Assembly (NCBI GenBank): GCA_012269805.1
Contig: JAAXJP010000641.1
Location: forward strand, 514-9,071
DNA: 8,558 nt
DNA from: Rubrivirga sp.
GTDB lineage: Bacteria; Bacteroidota; Rhodothermia; Rhodothermales; Rubricoccaceae
Direction of reading: 5' to 3'
Positions 1-5,063 of this stretch are shown here, in pieces. Under the pieces are notes generated by a model. It was given only the letters and a program-made list of their open reading frames with translations. It was not told the DNA's origin and searched no databases. Each line of letters starts with the position of its first letter. The stretch's first letter is position 1. The position numbers were made by a program, and so were the translations under genes.

Positions 1-456
1 CCGGCGGCGGCCCCGCGCGCCGCGGGGGGGGCGGGGCTCGCGCCGGACCGGGGGGCATTGGGGGCCCCCCGGGGGGGCGCCGCCGGCGAGTCCGCGGCGG
101 CGCACCCCGACGGAGGCGTCGTCGTGGAGGGGCGCGACATCGGCACCGTGGTGTTCCCCGAGGCCGACGTCAAGTTCTTTCTCGTGGCCGACCTCGACGC
201 CCGCGCCCGCCGCCGCCTGGCGGACGACGCGGGCGGCCCGGCAGGCTCTTCCGGACCCGACGGCGACGCCACGGCGTTGGACCAGGTCCGGGCCGAGCTC
301 GCCGAGCGTGACCGGCGCGACGAGAGCCGGGACGTTGCCCCCTTGAAGGCGGCCCCCGACGCCGTCACGCTCGACACCACGGCCCTCACCATCGACCAGC
401 AGGTCGACGCGGTCCTCGACGCGGTCCGCCGTGTCCGGGAGCCGTCGGCCCCCTGA
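1..456 (+). CDS. cmk: Cytidylate kinase, C-terminal part (5' end outside window)
   Basis: CMP/dCMP kinase of the cytoplasm, which phosphorylates (d)CMP with ATP in pyrimidine nucleotide synthesis and salvage. The frame is open from base 1 and stops with TGA at 454-456. Family hallmarks are visible: EGRDIGTVVFP (from 127), the KFFL strand, the Arg-rich lid ARARRRL, the ERDRRDESR segment (304-330) followed by APLKAAPDA, and the closing LDTT motif (370-381). This equals roughly the last half of a typical 220-230 residue enzyme; the P-loop half is missing because the window starts inside the gene. A Gly/Ser/Asp-rich insertion (about 229-273) lies between the lid and the RD-D-R motif. The first 105 bases translate to a Gly/Ala/Pro/Arg-rich stretch that does not resemble Cmk and is full of G runs, so the sequence there may be unreliable. 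The cmk-rpsA order supports the assignment. The TTG at 58 is an internal codon and not a credible start. Confidence 0.9.
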   Translation, partial: PAAAPRAAGGAGLAPDRGALGAPRGGAAGESAAAHPDGGVVVEGRDIGTVVFPEADVKFFLVADLDARARRRLADDAGGPAGSSGPDGDATALDQVRAELAERDRRDESRDVAPLKAAPDAVTLDTTALTIDQQVDAVLDAVRRVREPSAP

Positions 457-604
457 CCGCGCCACCCGGCGCACTCGTTTCTCGCGTCGCGCGCCCCGGC
501 CCCGGCCGGCGGAGGCACCGCGCGACGCGTCTTCTCACCGCTTAACCCCCTCGGCGCCTGCCACGCCTCCTGCCCGCACGGGCGGCCGGCCCCGACTCTT
601 TCCT

Positions 605-3334
605 ATGGCTGACAATCAGCAGACCCCCGAGACGCCCGAGGAGGGCGCTCCGACGACGACCCTCGAGGTCGATTCCCCCGAGACGACCGACGAGGCGACG
701 ACCGCCCCCGCCGAGACGCCTGCCGCCGACGACACCCCGACGGCCGCGGCCGGCGAGGGCGACGACGATGGGACCGGTGGCGACTCCGGCGACGGCGACA
801 ACGGCCCCGTCCCCGACCCGACCGGCGACGACTCCGACGACTCCGACGACGACGACTCCGACGACTCCGACGAGTCCGGCGACGGCGGCGTCCTCGACAC
901 GGTGGCCCACGCCGTGACCGACGCCGCCGGCGCGGTCGCCAGCGCGGCCAAGACCGCCGCCTCCGCCGCGGCCGGTGCCGTGGCCAAGGCCGTCTCCGGC
1001 GACGGCGCGGACAGCGCCGCCGACCTCGGCTACACCGGCAAGAACCTCGGCCGGACCATCTCCATCGACGAGCTCAACGAGCGCGACGAGCGGAACGCCG
1101 GCAAGCTCGGCATCGGCGCGCACGCCGAGGTCATGGACGAGGGCGCCGCGCCCGACGAGATGGCCGACCTCTACGGCCGCTCGCTCTCGGCCGTCGAGGC
1201 CGACCAGATCGTGACCGGCAAGGTCGTCGGGCTGACCGAGAAGGAGGTCGTCGTCGACATCGGGTTCAAGTCCGACGGCGTCGTGGCCAAGAACGAGTTC
1301 GGGGAGGTCCCGGAGCTCGGCGACGAGATCGACGTCTACGTCGAGCGCCTCGAGGACCGCCGCGGCCAGCTCACGCTGAGCTACACGAAGGCGAACCACA
1401 AGCTCCGCTGGAACATCTTCGAGGGCGCGCTCGAGTCGGGCGCCGTCATCGAGGGCGAGATCGTCAAGCGGATCAAGGGCGGCATGATCGTCAACCTGCT
1501 CGGCTCGGAGGCCTTCCTCCCGGGCTCCCAGGTCGACGTCCGCCCCGTCCGCGACTTCGACGTCTACATCGGGAAGACGATGGAGTTCAAGGTGGTCAAG
1601 ACGAACCCCCAGAACGGGAACGTCGTGATTAGCCACAAGGCGCTCATCGAGAAGGACCTCCAGGAGCAGCGGAAGCACATCCTCGACTCGCTCGAGGTGG
1701 GCCAGGTGCTCGAGGGCCAGGTCAAGAACATCGTCAACTTCGGCGCCTTCGTCGACCTCGGCGGCGTCGACGGCCTCCTCCACATCACGGACATCTCGTG
1801 GGGCCGGGTCGGCCACCCGTCGGAGGTCCTCGAGCTCGACCAGAAGCTCAACGTCGTCGTCCTCGACTACGACAAGGAGCGCCAGCGGATCTCGCTCGGG
1901 TACAAGCAGCTCCAGGAGCACCCGTGGGAGAACCTCGCCGAGCGGATCGCCGAGGGAATGCAGATCGAGGGCCGCGTGGTCTCGATCACCGACTACGGCG
2001 CGTTCGTCGAGATCGAGCCCGGCATCGAGGGCCTCGTCCACATCTCCGAGATGAGCTGGACGGAGCACGTCAAGCACCCGACCCAGAAGGTCCAGCTGGG
2101 CCAGACGGTCCATGTCAAGGTGCTCAAGGTCGACGAGGACACGAAGAAGATCTCGCTCGGCATGAAGCAGCTCGAGCCCGACCCGTGGGAGGGCCTCCTC
2201 GACCGTTTCCCGGTCGGGACGGTCACCCGCGGCAAAGTCCGGAACATCACCACGTTCGGGGCCTTCGTCGAGATCGAGCAGGGAATCGACGGGCTCGTCC
2301 ACGTCTCCGACCTCTCCTGGACCCGGCGCGTCAAGCACCCGTCCGAAGTGGTCAAGAAGGGGATGGACCTCGACGTGATCGTCCTCGACATCGACATCGC
2401 CCAGCGGCGGATCTCGCTCGGCCACAAGCAGGTCTCGACGGACCCGTGGCAGAAGGTCGCCGAGGTGTACACCGAGGGCTCCGAGGCCACCGGGACCGTC
2501 GCCGAGATCAACGACGGCGGCGTCGTCGTCGACCTCGCGATGGACGTCGAGGCGTTCGTGCCGGCGTCGCACCTCATGCGCGGCGGCCGCCCGGCCGACG
2601 CCTACCAGATCGGCGACGAGCTCGAGCTCCAGGTGATCCGGATGGACCGCGACGACCGCGAGCTGGTCATGTCGGAGACGGCCAAGCAGCGGGCCGAGGA
2701 GCGCGCCGCGCGCGACGCCGAGTACCGCGAGAAGCGGAACCAGCAGCGCGAGGAGCGCCGGCAGGTCGAGTCCTACGGCTCGAACCAGTCCGGCCCCGCC
2801 ACGCTCGGCGAGCTCTCCGGGCTCGCGGCCCTGCGCCAGCAGATGGCCGAGGCCGAGGCCAACGCCGCGTCCGACGAGGACACCAACGAGCCCCCTGTGA
2901 CCCAGGGCAAGGGCACGACGGACCTCGAGGGCCAGGTGGGCCAGGGCAACCGCGTCGAGACCGAGGAGGTCCCGCGCGGGGCCGCCGAGGAGACGCGCCA
3001 GCGCGTCGAGGAGACGGGCACCACGCCGTCGTCCGAGAACGCGCAGGCGACCCTCAAGTCCGGCACGCCGGCGGAAGAGGGCTCGCTGGCGAGCGCCGTC
3101 GAGACGGCGACCGGCGAGGAGACCCCGACCACGGCCTCGACCGGCTCCACGGAGCCGGACTACCAGGGCCCGGGCGTCGACTCGACCGCCCCCCGCCCGG
3201 GCGCCGGGGGGGGGCGGCCCCCGCGCCGGGCGGGGGGGGGGCCGGGCCGCCGGGGCGGGGGCGACGGCCCCTCGGCCGACACCGAGCTCGGCAAGGCCGA
3301 GGCCGACGTGGACGACGAGGTCGACAACGCCTAG
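605..3334 (+). CDS. rpsA: 30S ribosomal protein S1, six S1 domains with long acidic extensions
   Basis: S1 binds mRNA on the small ribosomal subunit and helps translation start. From the ATG at 605 the product is 909 residues. Six S1 (OB-fold) domains follow one another at about residues 200-265, 277-345, 363-437, 448-523, 535-610 and 622-693; domains 3-5 carry the classic GAFV(D/E)...G(L)(L/V)H(I/V)(S/T)(D/E) and (I)SLG(x)KQ signatures. Residues 1-95 are acidic low complexity (Asp/Ser/Thr/Glu/Pro), 96-132 an Ala/Val-rich probably helical stretch, 694-726 a charged Arg/Glu helix, and 727-909 a disordered tail. Usual S1 is 550-600 residues, so about 300 are extra. The start was chosen because it opens the acidic domain 149 bp after cmk; the open frame back to 431 overlaps cmk and translates to Arg/Pro-rich text without family similarity. 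No Shine-Dalgarno precedes the ATG; the leader ends in a pyrimidine-rich CTCTTTCCT. A strong terminator follows the stop. A Gly/Arg-rich patch at 3187-3262 is suspicious. Confidence 0.96.
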   Translation: MADNQQTPETPEEGAPTTTLEVDSPETTDEATTAPAETPAADDTPTAAAGEGDDDGTGGDSGDGDNGPVPDPTGDDSDDSDDDDSDDSDESGDGGVLDTVAHAVTDAAGAVASAAKTAASAAAGAVAKAVSGDGADSAADLGYTGKNLGRTISIDELNERDERNAGKLGIGAHAEVMDEGAAPDEMADLYGRSLSAVEADQIVTGKVVGLTEKEVVVDIGFKSDGVVAKNEFGEVPELGDEIDVYVERLEDRRGQLTLSYTKANHKLRWNIFEGALESGAVIEGEIVKRIKGGMIVNLLGSEAFLPGSQVDVRPVRDFDVYIGKTMEFKVVKTNPQNGNVVISHKALIEKDLQEQRKHILDSLEVGQVLEGQVKNIVNFGAFVDLGGVDGLLHITDISWGRVGHPSEVLELDQKLNVVVLDYDKERQRISLGYKQLQEHPWENLAERIAEGMQIEGRVVSITDYGAFVEIEPGIEGLVHISEMSWTEHVKHPTQKVQLGQTVHVKVLKVDEDTKKISLGMKQLEPDPWEGLLDRFPVGTVTRGKVRNITTFGAFVEIEQGIDGLVHVSDLSWTRRVKHPSEVVKKGMDLDVIVLDIDIAQRRISLGHKQVSTDPWQKVAEVYTEGSEATGTVAEINDGGVVVDLAMDVEAFVPASHLMRGGRPADAYQIGDELELQVIRMDRDDRELVMSETAKQRAEERAARDAEYREKRNQQREERRQVESYGSNQSGPATLGELSGLAALRQQMAEAEANAASDEDTNEPPVTQGKGTTDLEGQVGQGNRVETEEVPRGAAEETRQRVEETGTTPSSENAQATLKSGTPAEEGSLASAVETATGEETPTTASTGSTEPDYQGPGVDSTAPRPGAGGGRPPRRAGGGPGRRGGGDGPSADTELGKAEADVDDEVDNA
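827..877 (+). repeat. In-frame Asp/Ser codon repeat in the rpsA acidic extension
   Basis: The stretch is built almost only from GAC (Asp) and TCC (Ser) codons, in imperfect GACGACTCC units, and encodes an Asp-Asp-Ser run at residues 75-91 of S1. Such a short-period repeat can change length by slippage without breaking the frame, because its unit is a multiple of three. It lies in the predicted disordered N-terminal extension, outside every S1 domain. Confidence 0.8.
3187..3262. other. G-run-rich low-complexity patch near the 3' end of rpsA
   Basis: This patch contains G runs of 9 (3206-3214) and 10 (3232-3241) plus several shorter ones. In the rpsA frame it reads as a Pro/Gly/Arg-rich patch, inside a tail that is otherwise acidic and Thr/Glu/Asp-rich on both sides. 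The frame before and after agrees (acidic residues through the TAG stop), so any insertion or deletion errors must sum to a multiple of three. It may be a true RGG-like patch or a base-calling problem (G substituted for other bases); the sequence alone cannot decide. A similar burst occurs in bases 1-105. Confidence 0.6.
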
Positions 3335-3354
3335 TCCACCCTCAGGCGACACAC

Positions 3355-3392
3355 CGGGCGGCGGTCTCTTCGGGGGCCGCCGCCCGTTTGTT
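3355..3392 (+). terminator. Intrinsic terminator of rpsA with C(UUCG)G tetraloop
   Basis: A perfect 10-bp GC stem (CGGGCGGCGG at 3355-3364 with CCGCCGCCCG at 3377-3386) is extended inward by TCTC/GGGG (3365-3368 with 3373-3376, two of the pairs G-U) and closed by TTCG, giving the very stable C(UUCG)G loop. It is followed directly by TTTGTT (3387-3392), a short U-rich tract, and lies 20 bp after the rpsA stop. This indicates that transcription of cmk/rpsA ends here and that the downstream gene has its own promoter or depends on read-through. Confidence 0.88.
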
Positions 3393-3465
3393 GTGGGGCC
3401 GCCGGCCTCGGCTTCTTCGCCGGCCCGGTCGGGAGCCGTGCGGGCGGCGCGTCGTTGGAGGCCGC

Positions 3466-3475
3466 CCCTCACGCC
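3466..3475 (+). promoter_or_regulatory. CCCTCACGCC leader element before the eRF1-like gene
   Basis: The 10-base sequence CCCTCACGCC ends 6 bases before the ATG at 3482. The identical 10-mer stands before msrB (4628-4637). There is no Shine-Dalgarno at the usual distance; the only AGG-like sequence (TTGGAGG, 3455-3461) is 20 bases upstream of the ATG. The role is unknown; it could be part of a leader used in Shine-Dalgarno-independent initiation, or chance in pyrimidine-rich GC-rich DNA. Confidence 0.3.
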
Positions 3476-3481
3476 CCGCAC

Positions 3482-4576
3482 ATGCTGAACGCCGCCACCC
3501 TCCGCGACCTCGCCGACCTCGCCGGTCCCGAGCGCGCCTTTCTCACCGTCTACCTCGACGCATCCGACGACCCGTCCGTCCTGGACGCCCGGTTCTCGCG
3601 GATCCGGAGCCTGCTCGCGGACGAGCCCGAGGAGCTGGAGCACTTCGAGGAGAGCCTCTCGCTGGCCCGCGAGATGATCGAGGCGCATGAGTCCACGCCG
3701 GACGGCGCGCTCGCCGTCTTCGCGTCGTGGGGCGCCGACCTCCGCCGGGCCTACGCGCTCCCGGAGCCCGTGGGCACGAAGGTGTGGATGGGCGACGCGC
3801 CGTACCTCCGGCCCGCGTACGAGCTTCTCGACGAGCACGAGACCTACGCCGTCGTCGTCCTCGACAACGAGAAGGCGAGGATCTACCTCGTCTCGGCCGA
3901 CGAGGTCGACGAAGAGGGGCGCGTCCGGGGCGACGTCAAGAACCGCGTCAAGAAGGGCGGCTGGAGCCAGAAGCGGTACGCCCGGCGCCGGGAAAAGCAG
4001 ATCGAGACGTACGCCACCGAGATCGCCGACGGACTGGCCGCACTCGACGCCGAGCGGCCGTTCGCGCGCCTCGTCCTCGTTGGCTCGTCTGAGCCCGTGC
4101 AGGCGGTCACGGCGGCGCTGCGGACGGACCTCCGGGACAAGCTGGTCGGCTCGACGTCCGTCGACGGGAACGCCTCCGACGCCGACGCGCTCGAGGCCGC
4201 GGCCGGCCTCGCGGAAGAGGGCGAGCGCCGGTCGGAGCAGGCGCTGTGGCGCTCGATCCGCGAGCAGGGGGTGGGGCCGGGCCTCGCGGCCTTCGGTGCC
4301 ACGTCCGTGTGGGAGGCGCTGCGCGCGGCCCGCGCCGAGTCCGTCCTCGTGGACCGGGAGGCTGAGTTCGCCGGGACCAAGTGCCGGGCCTGCGAGCACG
4401 TCGTCCACGGGACGCCCTCGACGTGCGGGGCCTGCGGGTCGAAGGACGTCTTTCCCGTCGACCTCGTCGAAGCGGTGACGGAGCAGGCGGCCCGGACCGG
4501 CGCTGAGGTCGACTTTGCCGACCCGTTCGACGCGCTCGCCGAGGCGGGTGGGATCGCGGCGCTGCTCCGCTACTGA
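3482..4576 (+). CDS. Bacterial eRF1/aRF1-like protein (baeRF type) with GGWSQ loop and zinc ribbon
   Basis: A 364-residue homologue of archaeal/eukaryotic class I release factors, cytoplasmic and probably ribosome-associated. Residues 1-95 form a divergent N-terminal region; about 120-250 form the RNase H-like middle domain, opening with YAVVVLDNEKARIYLV and carrying G159-G160-W161-S162-Q163 followed by KRYARRREKQIE, which aligns with the GGQ-S-x-x-RF-x-R loop of eRF1. The C-terminal domain (about 250-364) has a zinc ribbon C301-x2-C304-x10-C315-x2-C318, then VDLVEAV and the closing GGIAALLRY, nearly identical to the aRF1 ending. eRF1/aRF1 place GGQ in the peptidyl-transferase centre to release the chain; here the Gln of GGQ is Trp and a Gln lies two residues on, so the reaction (release, rescue, or tRNA/peptide cleavage as in Vms1 relatives) is uncertain. 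The ATG at 3482 was chosen over an in-frame TTG at 3455, because MLNAATLRDLADL opens the conserved region. It follows the rpsA terminator; msrB begins 69 bp after its stop. Confidence 0.85.
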   Translation: MLNAATLRDLADLAGPERAFLTVYLDASDDPSVLDARFSRIRSLLADEPEELEHFEESLSLAREMIEAHESTPDGALAVFASWGADLRRAYALPEPVGTKVWMGDAPYLRPAYELLDEHETYAVVVLDNEKARIYLVSADEVDEEGRVRGDVKNRVKKGGWSQKRYARRREKQIETYATEIADGLAALDAERPFARLVLVGSSEPVQAVTAALRTDLRDKLVGSTSVDGNASDADALEAAAGLAEEGERRSEQALWRSIREQGVGPGLAAFGATSVWEALRAARAESVLVDREAEFAGTKCRACEHVVHGTPSTCGACGSKDVFPVDLVEAVTEQAARTGAEVDFADPFDALAEAGGIAALLRY

Positions 4577-4627
4577 AGGGAGTGGGGGGGCGCTGAATCC
4601 GGCCTCCCCGCGTTGAGTCCGCCCGCT

Positions 4628-4637
4628 CCCTCACGCC
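4628..4637 (+). promoter_or_regulatory. CCCTCACGCC leader element before msrB
   Basis: This is the second copy of the 10-base element, ending 8 bases before the msrB ATG and followed by the pyrimidine-rich TCTTCCCG. The rpsA leader has a related CCACGCCTCC further upstream (561-570) and ends in a similar pyrimidine tract. Function not established. Confidence 0.3.
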
Positions 4638-4645
4638 TCTTCCCG

Positions 4646-5041
4646 ATGCCCGACGACCAGCGGTCTCGCCTCACCCCCTTGCAAGTCCGTGTGCTCCGTG
4701 AGGGATACACGGAACGCGCGTTCACGGGGGCGTACCACGACGAGACGGCGGTCGGTACGTACCGGTGCGCCGACTGCGGCGCCGCGCTGTTCCGAAGCGA
4801 CGACAAGTTCGACAGCGGAAGTGGGTGGCCGAGCTTTACCGAGGCCGTCGGCGAGAGTGTCCATCTCCGGGACGACCGGTCGCACGGGATGGTCCGAATC
4901 GAGGCCACGTGCGCGGCGTGCGGCGCCCACCTCGGGCACCTCTTCGACGACGGCCCGAGGGACCGCGGGGGGCTCCGGTACTGCATCAACTCGGCGGCGC
5001 TGGCCCTCGACCGAGCCGGCAGCGCACCCGGCGGGGCCTGA
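4646..5041 (+). CDS. msrB: Peptide-methionine (R)-S-oxide reductase MsrB, lacking the resolving Cys
   Basis: Reduces the R form of methionine sulfoxide in proteins, repairing oxidised methionine; with no signal peptide it is cytoplasmic. The product has 131 residues, the normal length for a free-standing MsrB. Visible family motifs are the zinc pairs C41-x2-C44 and C89-x2-C92, the GSGWPSF motif (S59), the SHGM segment, the GAHLGHLFDDGP loop, and the catalytic cysteine C113 in RYCINS. The position of the usual resolving cysteine (GCGWPSF, Cys63/64 in E. coli MsrB) is Ser59, and the only five cysteines are the four zinc ligands and C113, so this is a one-cysteine enzyme whose sulfenic acid must be reduced directly by an external reductant. 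The ATG at 4646 opens the conserved LTPLQ...REGYTERAF region; the in-frame TTG at 4613 is less likely. It follows the eRF1-like gene by 69 bp and precedes the sensor gene by 22 bp, suggesting one transcript. Confidence 0.97.
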   Translation: MPDDQRSRLTPLQVRVLREGYTERAFTGAYHDETAVGTYRCADCGAALFRSDDKFDSGSGWPSFTEAVGESVHLRDDRSHGMVRIEATCAACGAHLGHLFDDGPRDRGGLRYCINSAALALDRAGSAPGGA

Positions 5042-5063
5042 GCCGGCGTACGTTCCGCGCTCC

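Noticed and set aside
431..604. Extension of rpsA upstream to 431, overlapping cmk, giving a 967-residue product
   Set aside because: The extra residues are Arg/Pro-rich with no S1 or other similarity, while the ATG at 605 opens the acidic extension. The open frame is expected from high GC.
457..604. Possible promoter, S1 leader structure or hairpin between cmk and rpsA
   Set aside because: Only short GC-rich inverted repeats (such as GCCC/GGGC at 572-583) and no recognisable promoter elements are present. Too weak to annotate by eye.
1798..3690. A 630-codon plus-strand frame overlapping rpsA and the start of the eRF1-like gene
   Set aside because: The Arg/Pro/Gly-rich translation is typical of an out-of-frame reading of GC-rich DNA, and it crosses the rpsA stop and terminator.
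542..4408. A 1288-codon open frame on the minus strand across rpsA and the eRF1-like gene
   Set aside because: Its translation is Leu/Val/Asp/Gly/Arg-rich low complexity that mirrors the codons of the plus-strand genes. High GC suppresses stops in this antisense frame. It spans two genes and a terminator and shows no domain.
4577..4645. Terminator between the eRF1-like gene and msrB
   Set aside because: GGGAG (4579-4583) and a later CTCCC could pair, but the stem is about five pairs with a long loop and there is no T run.
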